The translations under genes were made by a program, and so were the position numbers. Positions 19,617 through 29,044 of a stretch of DNA of 64,000 bases are shown here, piece after piece (the stretch's first letter is position 1; every line of letters begins with the position of its first letter). Location of the stretch: assembly GCF_001562115.1 (NCBI RefSeq), contig NZ_CP013926.1:682001-746000 (forward strand), read 5' to 3'. Below the pieces are notes generated by a model. It saw nothing but the letters and a program-made list of their open reading frames with translations. It was not told where the DNA came from and ran no database searches. This DNA comes from Alteromonas stellipolaris. GTDB lineage: Bacteria > Pseudomonadota > Gammaproteobacteria > Enterobacterales > Alteromonadaceae.

Positions 19617-21497
19617 TTACAAATTGAAACGTTGTGGATTAGTAACGCCAGGTTGAGGGATAAGGTCGTTGGGGATATTGATTTTTTTGTCATCGGCACC
19701 GTCTGCAAAATTGCTAATATTATAGTTATTGACCGTGTTCCAATCCATTTCAACCCGGCCATCCCCTAACACAATACGCCCGAGTTTTTGACGAAACCAT
19801 TCTGCAAGTTTTAAATACTCAACCGTATACGCAACGTTCTGTCGCTCAAGAGGATCGACTCTTAAGTCATACAGCGCTAAGTCTACTTTCAAGGGGTGTG
19901 CAGTTAAGGCCCACGTAATATCATCGTTTAGATAGGGCGTAGTGGCAGGTTCACGTCTGTCTCGGGTTCGCATTGAGAACGCAAAGTTTTCAGTACGTAA
20001 GTAAGCTCTATGACCACTGACTAAATTCATTTCTCCTAAAATATACTCTCGGCTAAAACCCTCATCCTTGGCAATGCTCGCGAGGTCGACGCCATCTAAG
20101 TAGTCGTATTGGGCAGTCCGAATATCGATATTTGCGCCAGCCAAAAGGGTCGGGGCTAAGTCTACGTACTCCACTAATTCATCGACTACCTTACCGGCGG
20201 GATAGGTTTTTTTATCTGACGACACGACAATAACCGCGCCATTGAGCGATTGTTTCCAAGGGCCAAATTTAGCCATCATACCTTGCTCACCTAAATGCCA
20301 ACCGTGGTCGCCTACCGTGAAAACAATTAGGTACTCGCGATTTTGTTTCGCTGAATAGGCTTTGAAAGCATCTACAGCTTCACCGATGAGTGCATCACCA
20401 AATGCGGTAAAAGCATAGTAATCGCGAACAGCCTGAAGCTTGTCTTGTTCTGTCATACCATCGGTTTTAGATTCGTTATAAATTTGCTGAAGCTGGGTGG
20501 GGAAACTTCCAACTTCTTCAGCACTAAACTCGGGTAATTTATAGGGTTGGTCTTTGAATTTGTCTCTGTAAGACTTAGGCGGAAGTACCGGTGTATGAGG
20601 TAAGTGAAACCCTAGGTTTACGAAGACGGGTTTAGATGCGTCAGGGCCGTTAACTTTTTTCCCTGCTAGGGTAGTGTAACTTTGACTTGCATTGGCTAAG
20701 TGGTTTTCAAACTCTTCAACAATGAGTGCATCTACTGTCTTATCGGCGGGTTGAGGGTTGACGCCGCCAAGAATTAATCCTGTGTTTATACGTGTGTAGG
20801 CACGCAAAATATCAAACTCGTCTTCTACTGAGGTTTTAATAGCCTCTTCTTCTGCGCTTAAGTTTCGGTCAGCTTTCGATAGCACATATTGTTTTTTCGT
20901 ACCATCAGGGTAGAACACGGTTTCAGTCGCGTCTTGGCGCAATAGCACGCCATCAGTTAGGCCGTGTGACCCCGTTGAATATAAACCGCCTAAACCCGCC
21001 CTGTGTAGGTCACGATTGTATTCTAGGGCAAAATCGAAAATAGTGCTCGGCTCTCCCAGCTTTTCTGAAATACCATGGTGATGTTTGCCAATTATTGCCG
21101 TGTTATAACCTGCATCACGTAAGCTTTGGGACACTGCTGGGCGCGTAAAATCAGCTTCTTGATGGGTATGTTCCCATGCATATTTACCATTGCGAAAAGG
21201 GTAACGACCCGTATGCATCGACGTGCGGGACGGTCCACAGGCAGGAGAGTTGTTATAAGCGCGGGTAAACATGACGCCTTCAGCTGCCAGTTTATCGATA
21301 TTTGGCGATGACACGTAGCCCAACGCGCTTTCGCTTTTACCTGTTGTCGCACGATTGTAAGCTTGAACTGAGTCTGGCCGGTGGTCGTCAGTAATAATCC
21401 ACAGAATGTTAGGTTGCTCATTTTGCGCAAAACTATAGGTGGAGCTCACCACTAGGGTAGTAACAAATGCTATTTTGGATATCGTCGTTTTAATCAA
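19617..21497 (-). CDS. Family S1 sulfatase, exported
   Basis: Predicted periplasmic or exported hydrolase of sulfate esters on algal galactan. The formylglycine motif is SPACGPSRTSMHTG (cysteine near residue 87), and metal-binding acids lie in WIITDDHRPDS and GDHGWHLGEQGMMAKFGPW. I place the start at TTG 21497: it gives a compact signal peptide (IKTTISKIAFVTTLVVSS, cleaved near SFAQ) and has GAGG at a good distance, while the longer frame from TTG 21524 adds nine polar residues. Length 626. Last gene of the operon with the AHG enzymes, after a gap with a small hairpin. Substrate such as L-galactose-6-sulfate is inferred from context only. Confidence 0.88.
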   Translation of the reverse strand: MIKTTISKIAFVTTLVVSSTYSFAQNEQPNILWIITDDHRPDSVQAYNRATTGKSESALGYVSSPNIDKLAAEGVMFTRAYNNSPACGPSRTSMHTGRYPFRNGKYAWEHTHQEADFTRPAVSQSLRDAGYNTAIIGKHHHGISEKLGEPSTIFDFALEYNRDLHRAGLGGLYSTGSHGLTDGVLLRQDATETVFYPDGTKKQYVLSKADRNLSAEEEAIKTSVEDEFDILRAYTRINTGLILGGVNPQPADKTVDALIVEEFENHLANASQSYTTLAGKKVNGPDASKPVFVNLGFHLPHTPVLPPKSYRDKFKDQPYKLPEFSAEEVGSFPTQLQQIYNESKTDGMTEQDKLQAVRDYYAFTAFGDALIGEAVDAFKAYSAKQNREYLIVFTVGDHGWHLGEQGMMAKFGPWKQSLNGAVIVVSSDKKTYPAGKVVDELVEYVDLAPTLLAGANIDIRTAQYDYLDGVDLASIAKDEGFSREYILGEMNLVSGHRAYLRTENFAFSMRTRDRREPATTPYLNDDITWALTAHPLKVDLALYDLRVDPLERQNVAYTVEYLKLAEWFRQKLGRIVLGDGRVEMDWNTVNNYNISNFADGADDKKINIPNDLIPQPGVTNPQRFNL

Positions 21498-21553
21498 TGT
21501 AGGAGCCTCACTGTTAAGTGCCAATACAGCGAAATTTATGGCGGGAAAGACTC

Positions 21554-21578
21554 CCTATCTAGATGAAATCCAGATAGG
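21554..21578 (-). repeat. Intercistronic hairpin before the sulfatase
   Basis: CCTATCT (21554-21560) and AGATAGG (21572-21578) pair over an 11-nt loop between the aldehyde dehydrogenase stop and the sulfatase start. No U-tract follows, so it may tune mRNA stability rather than terminate. Confidence 0.35.
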
Positions 21579-21623
21579 AAGGGTTGGTAGCTAAGTGATT
21601 CTAGTGTGTTGACTGAAGTGTGA

Positions 21624-23075
21624 TTAGGTTGGTTCGTGCATATAAATGGTTTTTTTATCTAGGTACTGCTCTAGGCCGTACAAACCATCTTCGCCACCCA
21701 TTCCACTTTTTTTCCAGCCATTGTGAAAGCCTTGGTGCTGCTCACCGATGCCACGGTTTACATACACTTCACCCACTTCCATCTCTGCAATAGCTTTGTT
21801 TATATGTTTTAGTGAAGAGGTATAGAGGTAGGCGGAAAGGCCATACTCACTGTCGTTAGTAAACTCAATAGCTTGTTCGATACTGGCTATTTTCATGACG
21901 GGCAGGATTGGTCCGAAGGTTTCTTCATGCATTAACACATTGTCGTGAGAAACATTGCCCACTAGGGTTGGCTCAAACCAGTGGCCTTTTTCAAAGCCAT
22001 CAACATTTGCTTCTTTACCGCCGCACAAGATTGTTGCACCTTGGTTTAGACCGTCTTTTAAGAGTTTGCTTATATTAGTAATCTCACGGGCGTTAATCTT
22101 TGGCCCCATCTGGGTATCAGGATGCATAGGATCGCCCACCTTAATCGACTTCACCTTAGGTAAAAGCGTTGCAATAAAGGCATCGTATACATCTTCATGT
22201 ACATAAAGACGCTCTGCGCAGGTACACACTTGGCCACAGTTGGCGAAGCGAGTGTCGATTAGGTCATTGGCCGCTTTTTCTAGGTCTGCATCATCCATGA
22301 CAATGAATGGCGCCTTACCACCAAGTTCTAACATCACCGGTATCATGTTCTTACCGGCTGATTGATAGATTTTTTCACCTGCTCGGGTACTTCCCGTCAT
22401 GGTGATAAGCTTGGTAATCGGGCTTTCACAAAGGAATTGCCCAACCGAAACACCTGTACCATTAAGAATATTAAGAACGCCTTTAGGGATCCCTGCTTTT
22501 ATCGCTAATTCACCTAACATGAGCGTGGCAAGTGGCGTTTCTTCGGTGGGTTTCAATACCAGTGTGTTTCCGGTGATAAGGGCAGGGCCTATCTTCCGTC
22601 CTGCCAATGCCAAAGGGAAATTCCACGCGGTAATTGCCACTACAACCCCACGAGGCACCTTATGAATGTATATTTTTTCATTGTCATTGTCTGAAGGAAG
22701 AATATCACCGCGAATGGTTAGCGCATTGTCACACGCATAGTCGATAAAACTTGCGGTTACTGCCACTTCCATTTCTGCAACGCCAATTAGTTTGCCTTGT
22801 TCACTTACTAGCAAGGGCGCTAGGGTGTCGGTGTGCTCCCTGATCAGCTGTGCAAATTTACGTAACACGGTGGCTCTTTCTCTCGCGGTCTTTAAAGCCC
22901 ACGCACGCTGCGCGTTTTGCGCTGCGTCCAGGGCACTTTGCGCGTCTTCTTCACAACCAAAAGGAATGTCACCCACTCGCTTACCGGTGCTCGGGCTCGT
23001 AATTGAGATATGCTCTTCAGAAGCAGAGCTTACATATTCACCATTAATAAAATGCTTCTTGTTATGTGGGTACAT
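21624..23075 (-). CDS. Aldehyde dehydrogenase, probable 3,6-anhydro-L-galactose dehydrogenase
   Basis: NAD(P)-dependent aldehyde dehydrogenase of 483 residues. Visible motifs: [22 protein letters not shown] (cofactor binding), [29 protein letters not shown] with the general-base glutamate, and [16 protein letters not shown] with the catalytic cysteine. Succinate-semialdehyde/lactaldehyde-type in family terms. In known agar degraders (Vibrio sp. EJY3 pathway) an enzyme of this class oxidises AHG to 3,6-anhydro-L-galactonate, and the cycloisomerase for the next step is in the same operon, so that role is inferred. It starts 2 nt after the SDR stop. Confidence 0.85.
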   Translation of the reverse strand: MYPHNKKHFINGEYVSSASEEHISITSPSTGKRVGDIPFGCEEDAQSALDAAQNAQRAWALKTARERATVLRKFAQLIREHTDTLAPLLVSEQGKLIGVAEMEVAVTASFIDYACDNALTIRGDILPSDNDNEKIYIHKVPRGVVVAITAWNFPLALAGRKIGPALITGNTLVLKPTEETPLATLMLGELAIKAGIPKGVLNILNGTGVSVGQFLCESPITKLITMTGSTRAGEKIYQSAGKNMIPVMLELGGKAPFIVMDDADLEKAANDLIDTRFANCGQVCTCAERLYVHEDVYDAFIATLLPKVKSIKVGDPMHPDTQMGPKINAREITNISKLLKDGLNQGATILCGGKEANVDGFEKGHWFEPTLVGNVSHDNVLMHEETFGPILPVMKIASIEQAIEFTNDSEYGLSAYLYTSSLKHINKAIAEMEVGEVYVNRGIGEQHQGFHNGWKKSGMGGEDGLYGLEQYLDKKTIYMHEPT

Positions 23076-23077
23076 GT

Positions 23078-23842
23078 TTACCTTCCCATCCAGCCGCCAT
23101 CAACAAGAACGGTAGCGCCGTTCATATAGTCTGATGCTTGCGAGGCTAAAAATACGGTAGGGCCAATAAAGTCTTCTGGTTCACCCCACCGCCCCTGAGG
23201 AATTCGCGCCAATATTGATTCAGCACGACTTGGATCATTACGTAGTGCTTCTGTATTATCAGTGGCAATGTAACCGGGCGCAATAGCGTTGACATTGATA
23301 CCTTGTCCCGCCCATTCGTTGGCCAGAGCCTTGGTAAGTTGACCAATAGCACCTTTACTCGCGGCGTAACCAGGTACGGTAATACCGCCTTGAAACGTCA
23401 GTAATGACGCGGTAAAAATAATTTTACCCTGCTTATTAGCTACCATCTGTTTGCCTATCTCACGGCTTAACACAAATTGGGCATTCAAATTGACTTCAAT
23501 AACCGTATCCCAATACTCGTCGCTATGTTCGACAGCGGGGTCGCGCATAATAGTGCCCGCGTTGTTAACTAGAATATCAATAGTCGAATGTGCTTCCTTT
23601 ACTTCACTGATGAAGCGATACAGGTCTTTTCGGTTACTAAAATCACATTGATAAGCACTGAATTCACGGCCAGCAGCCAGCACACCTTTTTCGGTTTCGG
23701 AGCCAGAAGAGGCTAAACTAGCTGATACGCCAATGATGTTTGCGCCTGCTTGTGCTAGCCCGATAGCCATTGCTTGGCCTATTCCACGGCTACACCCTGT
23801 TACTAAGGCAGTCTTTCCTGATAAATCAAACAACGATGACAT
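23078..23842 (-). CDS. SDR oxidoreductase, probable diketo-deoxy-galactonate reductase
   Basis: Short-chain dehydrogenase of 254 residues from ATG 23842, which lies one base after the upstream stop and has GAGGAA at proper distance. Contains the nucleotide motif [15 protein letters not shown], the active-site YAASKG and the C-terminal [12 protein letters not shown], closest in style to KduD/2-deoxygluconate dehydrogenase. In the proposed AHG route, 2-keto-3-deoxy-L-galactonate is oxidised at C5 and then reduced to D-KDG; this enzyme fits the reduction. Role from operon context, family from sequence. Confidence 0.83.
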   Translation of the reverse strand: MSSLFDLSGKTALVTGCSRGIGQAMAIGLAQAGANIIGVSASLASSGSETEKGVLAAGREFSAYQCDFSNRKDLYRFISEVKEAHSTIDILVNNAGTIMRDPAVEHSDEYWDTVIEVNLNAQFVLSREIGKQMVANKQGKIIFTASLLTFQGGITVPGYAASKGAIGQLTKALANEWAGQGINVNAIAPGYIATDNTEALRNDPSRAESILARIPQGRWGEPEDFIGPTVFLASQASDYMNGATVLVDGGWMGR

Positions 23843-23843
23843 C

Positions 23844-24869
23844 TTAGAATTCCTCACTTAACGACACGAGTGCTTTCATACCAGAAGGGTTACCATCCAT
23901 AGAAGCAAAAGCACTACCAATATCATTGATTTTGCTTACCGAGCTGATAAGCGGCTCAAGATCTAGTGAGCCATCTGCAATTAGCTTAATCGCTTGCTCA
24001 AAGTCTTCATGCTCATATACCCGAGCACCTAGCAGTTCTAATTCTTTCCAAAAGAACTTGAAGAGATCGACCTGAGGTTTTTGTGAGTGGATGGCCACCA
24101 TGCAAATGCGACCACGCACTGCCGCGATTTCTGTCATCACGTCAACGGCTGGCTGAACGCCTGAAACTTCAAAGACCACATCTGCGCCTTTTCCGTTAGT
24201 CACTTTCGCGATTTCGGCAACCGGGTCTTGGTTTATTGGATCAATCGTATTAATACCATTATCTTCTGAAAATTGTCTCCGAGTGGCATTAACTTCAGAG
24301 ATGATGACATTCGCCCCTTTAGCTTTAGCTACCATTGCAACGAGTTGACCGATAGGGCCACCGCCAATAACCACAACGTCCTCACCTTTTGCAACACGTG
24401 CTCTAGCAACATCGTGACAAGCCACTGCAAGAGGCTCAACAAGGGCGCCCATTTTTAAAGAAACATTACTAGGAAGTTTATGCAACGTGCGTGATTTCAC
24501 TGTCCATGAACTTTGGAATGCACCAGGAGTATCAATACCCATAAATTTAAGGTTTTGGCAAACGTGTGAATGACCCGCATCACAAGCGGGGCAATTCAGG
24601 CAATAATCAAGCGGGCGGACAACGACATGGTCACCTATAACCACATTTTTTACGCCTTCACCTACCTCGGCTACCACCCCTGACATTTCATGACCTATAA
24701 TTTGGGGAGGGGCAACACGTGCGTCCATCACGCCGTGATATATATGCATGTCTGTACCACAAATTCCAACATAACCAACTGAAAGTCGAACTTCTCCGGG
24801 TCCTGGTGGAACTGTGGTTCCAGGTTGAATGTTAAAGGTTTTTTCACCTGCGTATTGTGCTGCAAACAT
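23844..24869 (-). CDS. Zinc-dependent dehydrogenase, probable keto-deoxy-L-galactonate 5-dehydrogenase
   Basis: Medium-chain dehydrogenase of about 341 residues in the threonine/sorbitol dehydrogenase group. Catalytic zinc ligands: CGTDMHIYHG and GHEMSG; structural zinc cysteines in CLNCPACDAGHSHVC; cofactor motif VVIGGGPIGQLVAM. ATG 24869 is preferred to the in-frame TTG 24875 because AAGGAA sits 8 nt before it. It follows the cycloisomerase by 11 nt. Oxidation of C5 of L-KDGal, the step before the SDR, is the role suggested by published agar pathways; another sugar-acid substrate is possible. Confidence 0.83.
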   Translation of the reverse strand: MFAAQYAGEKTFNIQPGTTVPPGPGEVRLSVGYVGICGTDMHIYHGVMDARVAPPQIIGHEMSGVVAEVGEGVKNVVIGDHVVVRPLDYCLNCPACDAGHSHVCQNLKFMGIDTPGAFQSSWTVKSRTLHKLPSNVSLKMGALVEPLAVACHDVARARVAKGEDVVVIGGGPIGQLVAMVAKAKGANVIISEVNATRRQFSEDNGINTIDPINQDPVAEIAKVTNGKGADVVFEVSGVQPAVDVMTEIAAVRGRICMVAIHSQKPQVDLFKFFWKELELLGARVYEHEDFEQAIKLIADGSLDLEPLISSVSKINDIGSAFASMDGNPSGMKALVSLSEEF

Positions 24870-24880
24870 AGTCAAATTCC

Positions 24881-26011
24881 TTACTTTATTTGATAAGGTG
24901 AGAGTTTCACGTCGTCGAAAGTTACACCCGTACCTATGGCGTTCGGTGCCAATGCATAGCCTTGCTTATCAAGGGAAACCGGGTGTGTCGTATATGTGTC
25001 TATAGGAAAAGAGTGATACTCCATCATCCCTGCATTAGGTTGTGAGGCCATCAGTGAAACATGCAGCTCTTGCATGCCGTGGCTACATACTTTTAAGTTA
25101 TTAATGTGGGCAAGAGATGCCACTTTAAGCCAACCTGTTATACCGCCTATATTCGATGCGTCTGGTTGTAAGTAGGCTAGTTTTGATTGTTGAATGGCAT
25201 AATTGAATTCGTACACGGTATGTAGGTTTTCACCCATTGCGATGGGTATGCTCGTAGCCTCAGCTATTCGTGCGTAACTTTGATAATCGTCGGGAATAGT
25301 AGGCTCTTCGAACCAATGGATATCATACTGCTCGATGGCTTTGGCAAAGCGAATAGCTTGAGCGGGGGACATAGAATAGTTCGCATCCACCATAAATTTT
25401 ATATCGCTGCCAATATGCTTTCTTATAGCGGCGACTCGGGCAATATCCTCTTCTACATCATCTTTGCCGACTTTGATTTTTACAGCAGTAAAGCCCTTAT
25501 TTAAATATCCTTCGATATGGGACTTTAGCTTATTCTCATCAAAATTTAGGTCGATGCCTCCTGCATAACAGGGGGTACGATTATCAAAGCCGCCAGCAAG
25601 ACGCCATAGCGGTTGATTTATTCGTTTGCAGCGGATGTCCCACAAAGCAATATCAATAGTTGAAATTGCGAAACTCGCTAACCCACCACGACCTACATAA
25701 TGTAAATGGTATTGCAATTGTTCCCAAATAGCTTCAACACAATCGGCATCTTTGCTATGTAAAAAATTGGCTAAATCGTCCTTTACAAGGCTATAAATTG
25801 CTTTCCCGCCCTTGCCCCCTGTGTAGGTATAACCCGTTCCAGATACGCCGTCATTGCAAGTAATTGTGCAAGTAACTAGCTCGAAGTGTGTGTGATCACC
25901 ATGTTTGGCATCACTTAAGACCTCTGGCAAAGGAATAAGGTAGTAGTTGACTTGGACGTCTTTGATACTACTTGCAGAAAGCCTCGATGTGTTGATAGGG
26001 ACTGCGGTCAC
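24881..26011 (-). CDS. Mandelate racemase/enolase family enzyme, probable 3,6-anhydro-L-galactonate cycloisomerase
   Basis: Enolase-superfamily enzyme of 376 residues. The KIKVGK motif supplies the catalytic lysines; metal ligands are in FMVDAN, WFEEPT and MGENLH; a late histidine lies in CSHGMQELH. In agar degraders a member of this family opens anhydrogalactonate to 2-keto-3-deoxy-L-galactonate, and the surrounding aldehyde dehydrogenase, kinase and GH117 genes support that assignment. GTG start at 26011 with GGATGG upstream; the ATG at 26019 is out of frame and stops at once. First gene of the minus-strand AHG operon, with a perfect operator 38 bp upstream. Confidence 0.87.
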   Translation of the reverse strand: MTAVPINTSRLSASSIKDVQVNYYLIPLPEVLSDAKHGDHTHFELVTCTITCNDGVSGTGYTYTGGKGGKAIYSLVKDDLANFLHSKDADCVEAIWEQLQYHLHYVGRGGLASFAISTIDIALWDIRCKRINQPLWRLAGGFDNRTPCYAGGIDLNFDENKLKSHIEGYLNKGFTAVKIKVGKDDVEEDIARVAAIRKHIGSDIKFMVDANYSMSPAQAIRFAKAIEQYDIHWFEEPTIPDDYQSYARIAEATSIPIAMGENLHTVYEFNYAIQQSKLAYLQPDASNIGGITGWLKVASLAHINNLKVCSHGMQELHVSLMASQPNAGMMEYHSFPIDTYTTHPVSLDKQGYALAPNAIGTGVTFDDVKLSPYQIK

Positions 26012-26048
26012 GTTACCATCCTTACATATAACAATTCATTAATTGTAC

Positions 26049-26060
26049 ATTGTTAACAAT
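26049..26060. promoter_or_regulatory. PUL operator, perfect (AHG operon)
   Basis: ATTGTTAACAAT, a full 12-bp palindrome, 38 bp upstream of the GTG start of the cycloisomerase. Confidence 0.8.
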
Positions 26061-26351
26061 TAATAGCAAACTTTTATCGGTAAGGGAAATGTTAATTTAA
26101 GAAAACTGAGGTTTAAATAAAGGTTGGAATAATAAAAATAACTTTGAAGTCATGGAGTAAGAACAAGACTAAAAACATCATTATCAATGAAGAACAAAAC
26201 ATATCAGTGTTATTGGGAGATAAGGCCATTCGGCACTTGTAGCTTTATATAAGGATAAGTAGATAAAAAGCGATGTAACTTAGCGCGTACGATTACGAAT
26301 GAGCTGGGGCGCAGAAATTTGGAAAAGTTACCACCGGAGCGAACAGGGAAT

Positions 26352-26361
26352 ACGTTAACAA
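26352..26361. promoter_or_regulatory. PUL operator, two mismatches
   Basis: ACGTTAACAA keeps the GTTAACAA core and lies 31 bp from the perfect site at 26382, so it may be a secondary contact for cooperative binding. Confidence 0.4.
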
Positions 26362-26381
26362 AATCATTTTGTATATATTTT

Positions 26382-26393
26382 ATTGTTAACAAT
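26382..26393. promoter_or_regulatory. PUL operator, perfect (sugar porter operon)
   Basis: ATTGTTAACAAT again, 82 bp upstream of the sugar porter ATG. Confidence 0.8.
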
Positions 26394-26475
26394 TAGTGTT
26401 TGTTGGGTTAGTATGTATGTTAATTCGGGTTTGCGATTTTTAACGTCGACTTAACAACTATAAAGATGAGTACTG

Positions 26476-28053
26476 ATGAACACCAGACAAATTTTTGCCA
26501 ATGCGATCATTGTAGCCCTCGGTGGTTTTATTTTTGGATTAGACGCCGCGCTTATTTCAGGTACGGTTAAATTTATTAGCATGGAATTTGGCTTGGGAGA
26601 CCTTGAAATTGGTGCCGTAGTGAGTGCGCCAGGCTTTGGTGTTCTGTTCGCTTTATTAGTAACGGGTCATCTATGCAATAAATTTGGGCGTCGAACTACG
26701 TTAATTTTTATTTCGTTTCTTTATTTGTTCTCTGCGGTTTTCTCCGTAATGGCATTTTCTTTTGAATCTTTAGTGGCTGCCCGTTTTATCGGGGGGCTCG
26801 CTTTTACCTCGCTATCAGTGGCAGCCATGTACATTGGTGAAGTGGCACCGTCAAAGTGGAGAGGAAAGCTGGTCTCCATGATTCAGATAAATATTGTTGT
26901 AGGGCTCTCGTGCGCCTATTTTGCCAACTATGGCATTGTGCAATTAAGTAAATCTGAGCTTGATTGGGTACAAGCAATGGCGATAGACACTGCAACGTGG
27001 CGGTGGATGCTAGCGGTAGAAATTGTGCCTGCAATTATATGGTTCTTTCTATTATTTAAAATTCCACGTAGCCCCCGTTGGTTAGTGATGAAAGGGCGTG
27101 ATGAGGAAGCGCTAGAGGTCATGCAAAGTATGATGCCAGCAGTGCAGGCGAGTGAAGAGCTACATGATATTAAGCGTAACCTTGATAAAGAAGGCGGAAG
27201 CAGCGCAACCTTAAAAGAGTCTTTTAAAATTTTATTCTCGGGCCCAGCTAAGACAGCAGCGCTAGTGGGGTTTACGATTGCTATTGTTCAGCAAATTACG
27301 GGAATTAACGCCATTATGTTTTATGCGCCTACTGTTTTTGAACAGGTGGGGATCGGCTCTGATGCGGCCTTCTTCCAAGCTGCAATTATTGGGTTGATCA
27401 GTTTATTTTTCACAGCACTAGCAATCATATTAATAGATAAATTAGGTCGCAGACCGCTTATTATTTGGGGGCTTGCTTGGGCGGCCTTGAGTTTATTTGC
27501 ATGTTACATCGGTTTTGAAAGTGCGATTTATGAAGTGAATATTGAAGCGTTATCTCAGCTGCACACTAGTGACAAACTTGCGGGCCTTAAAAACTTAGAA
27601 GGTATTGTCTATCAGTCTGATATCTCGTTTAAACACGCGCTGCAGCAAACCATTGGATTCGATTTGGCTAAAGAATTCGAAAGCGAGATATTACAGGCCT
27701 CAACTACCATGAACAGTATGTTGGTGCTGGTGGGTATTTCTAGCTTTATAGCAGCATTCCATTTCTCAATAGGGCCAGTGATGTGGGTATTATTCTCTGA
27801 AATTTTTCCTACTCGTATCCGTGGTATCGCGATTCCAGTGTTCGCATTAATAGCTAGTTTAGTCAGTTATTTAGTTCAACAATTCTTTCCTTGGCAACTG
27901 AGCAACATGGGCGCTGCTGATATCTTCCTGTTTTATACCATTTGCGGGGTAGTGGGCTTCCTTGTGCTCTTTAAATTGATGCCGGAAACAAAGAACAAAA
28001 CGATTGAAGAGATAGAAGCTTATTTTGCCAATAAGCAATTTGCAAAGGGCTAA
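26476..28053 (+). CDS. MFS sugar porter
   Basis: Inner-membrane sugar transporter of 525 residues with about 12 helices. Sugar-porter signatures: NKFGRRTTLI, GEVAPSKWRGKLV, the QQITGINAIMFYAP block, DKLGRRPLI, FSEIFPTRIRG and the C-terminal PETKNKTIEEIEAYF. A region of about 60 residues (roughly 350-415) is inserted before helix 10, which makes the protein longer than E. coli XylE or GalP. First gene of the operon with a KDG-type kinase and GH117. The likely cargo is galactose, AHG or neoagarobiose; since GH117 downstream has no signal peptide, a disaccharide is plausible. Confidence 0.9.
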   Translation: MNTRQIFANAIIVALGGFIFGLDAALISGTVKFISMEFGLGDLEIGAVVSAPGFGVLFALLVTGHLCNKFGRRTTLIFISFLYLFSAVFSVMAFSFESLVAARFIGGLAFTSLSVAAMYIGEVAPSKWRGKLVSMIQINIVVGLSCAYFANYGIVQLSKSELDWVQAMAIDTATWRWMLAVEIVPAIIWFFLLFKIPRSPRWLVMKGRDEEALEVMQSMMPAVQASEELHDIKRNLDKEGGSSATLKESFKILFSGPAKTAALVGFTIAIVQQITGINAIMFYAPTVFEQVGIGSDAAFFQAAIIGLISLFFTALAIILIDKLGRRPLIIWGLAWAALSLFACYIGFESAIYEVNIEALSQLHTSDKLAGLKNLEGIVYQSDISFKHALQQTIGFDLAKEFESEILQASTTMNSMLVLVGISSFIAAFHFSIGPVMWVLFSEIFPTRIRGIAIPVFALIASLVSYLVQQFFPWQLSNMGAADIFLFYTICGVVGFLVLFKLMPETKNKTIEEIEAYFANKQFAKG

Positions 28054-28057
28054 TTTG

Positions 28058-29044
28058 ATGAATGTTGATAGAGGTACTCAAAGCAAGCGATTGATGGCTG
28101 TTGGGGAATGTATGGTCGAACTTATTCATACAGGAAACGATAGCTGTAAATTAGGTTTTGCCGGAGATACATTAAATGCGTTGATATACAGCAAACGATG
28201 GGTTCCCGAAACAGATTGCATTTTCTTTAGTGCTGTTGGACTTGATACTTTCAGCACTAAAATGATGTCTTTTTTCGAGCAAAATGACATTAATACTGTG
28301 GGAGTAGCCCGCAGTAAAAATAGAAACGTAGGTTTATATAGTATTGTTACCGATGAGTCTGGCGAGCGAAGTTTTGATTATTGGCGAGACCAGTCTGCGG
28401 CTAAAGTAATGATGTCACTGCATAAGGTCGAACCGCCAGAGTTAGACTCCATCGACATGGTTTATTTTAGTGGTATTGGCCTAAGTATTTTAAATGATGC
28501 TGATAAAAATGAACTATTAACACTTATTCAGCAATATCGCGATCGAGGCGCCTTGATTGCGTTTGACTCAAATTACAGACCTTCAATGTGGAACGGTTAT
28601 CAGCATGCACAAGTTTGGTTTGACCGTGCTTACCGTGTTTCAGATATTGCGCTGCCTGGCCTTGACGATCACAAGAGCGTCTATCATCACGATTGCGTGC
28701 AAGATGTGTTGAATTATTTGAATAGCGTAGGCTGCAAGGAATACGTGGTTAAGGCCGGTACGCAGGGCATGTTTGGCTATCTGGAAGGGGGCTTAGTGCA
28801 CCATCAAGCCTTCAATCCTGCGCCCAGTCAGATAGATACCACTGCCGCTGGTGACTCATTTGCCGGGGTGTATCTGGCAAACCGACTGGCTGAGAGAAGT
28901 ATCGAGTTTAGTATCAAAGCCGCAGATGCTGCCGCAAGAGAAGTTGTGCAGCACGCAGGCGCTATTATCAGTAAAGATGCGCTGGCTAGCGTGAAAGCGC
29001 GTTTCCTAGCCAATTGCAATGAAGGAGTATTAGTCGATGGGTGA
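28058..29044 (+). CDS. kdgK: PfkB-family 2-keto-3-deoxygluconate-type kinase
   Basis: Ribokinase-family sugar-acid kinase of 328 residues. Signatures: the N-terminal [10 protein letters not shown] start of KdgK proteins, substrate/fold residues [15 protein letters not shown], and the C-terminal PfkB motif [11 protein letters not shown] with the catalytic aspartate. ATG 28058 has AAAGGG 8 nt before it, so the longer frame inside the porter gene is rejected. It would phosphorylate KDG from the AHG and galactose routes to KDPG. KDPG aldolase is not in the window. It overlaps the GH117 start by 8 nt. Confidence 0.88.
   Translation: MNVDRGTQSKRLMAVGECMVELIHTGNDSCKLGFAGDTLNALIYSKRWVPETDCIFFSAVGLDTFSTKMMSFFEQNDINTVGVARSKNRNVGLYSIVTDESGERSFDYWRDQSAAKVMMSLHKVEPPELDSIDMVYFSGIGLSILNDADKNELLTLIQQYRDRGALIAFDSNYRPSMWNGYQHAQVWFDRAYRVSDIALPGLDDHKSVYHHDCVQDVLNYLNSVGCKEYVVKAGTQGMFGYLEGGLVHHQAFNPAPSQIDTTAAGDSFAGVYLANRLAERSIEFSIKAADAAAREVVQHAGAIISKDALASVKARFLANCNEGVLVDG

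Larger units (their letters stand above)
26012..26475. other. Divergent control region of the two AHG operons
   Basis: A 464-nt AT-rich gap between the cycloisomerase (-) and sugar porter (+) operons. It holds two perfect copies of the 12-bp palindrome, one near each gene, plus an imperfect copy at 26352-26361. No gene is supported. Confidence 0.65.

Noticed and set aside
26210..26392. 60-aa minus-strand frame in the divergent AHG control region
   Set aside because: Overlaps two operator copies and has no gene-like features.
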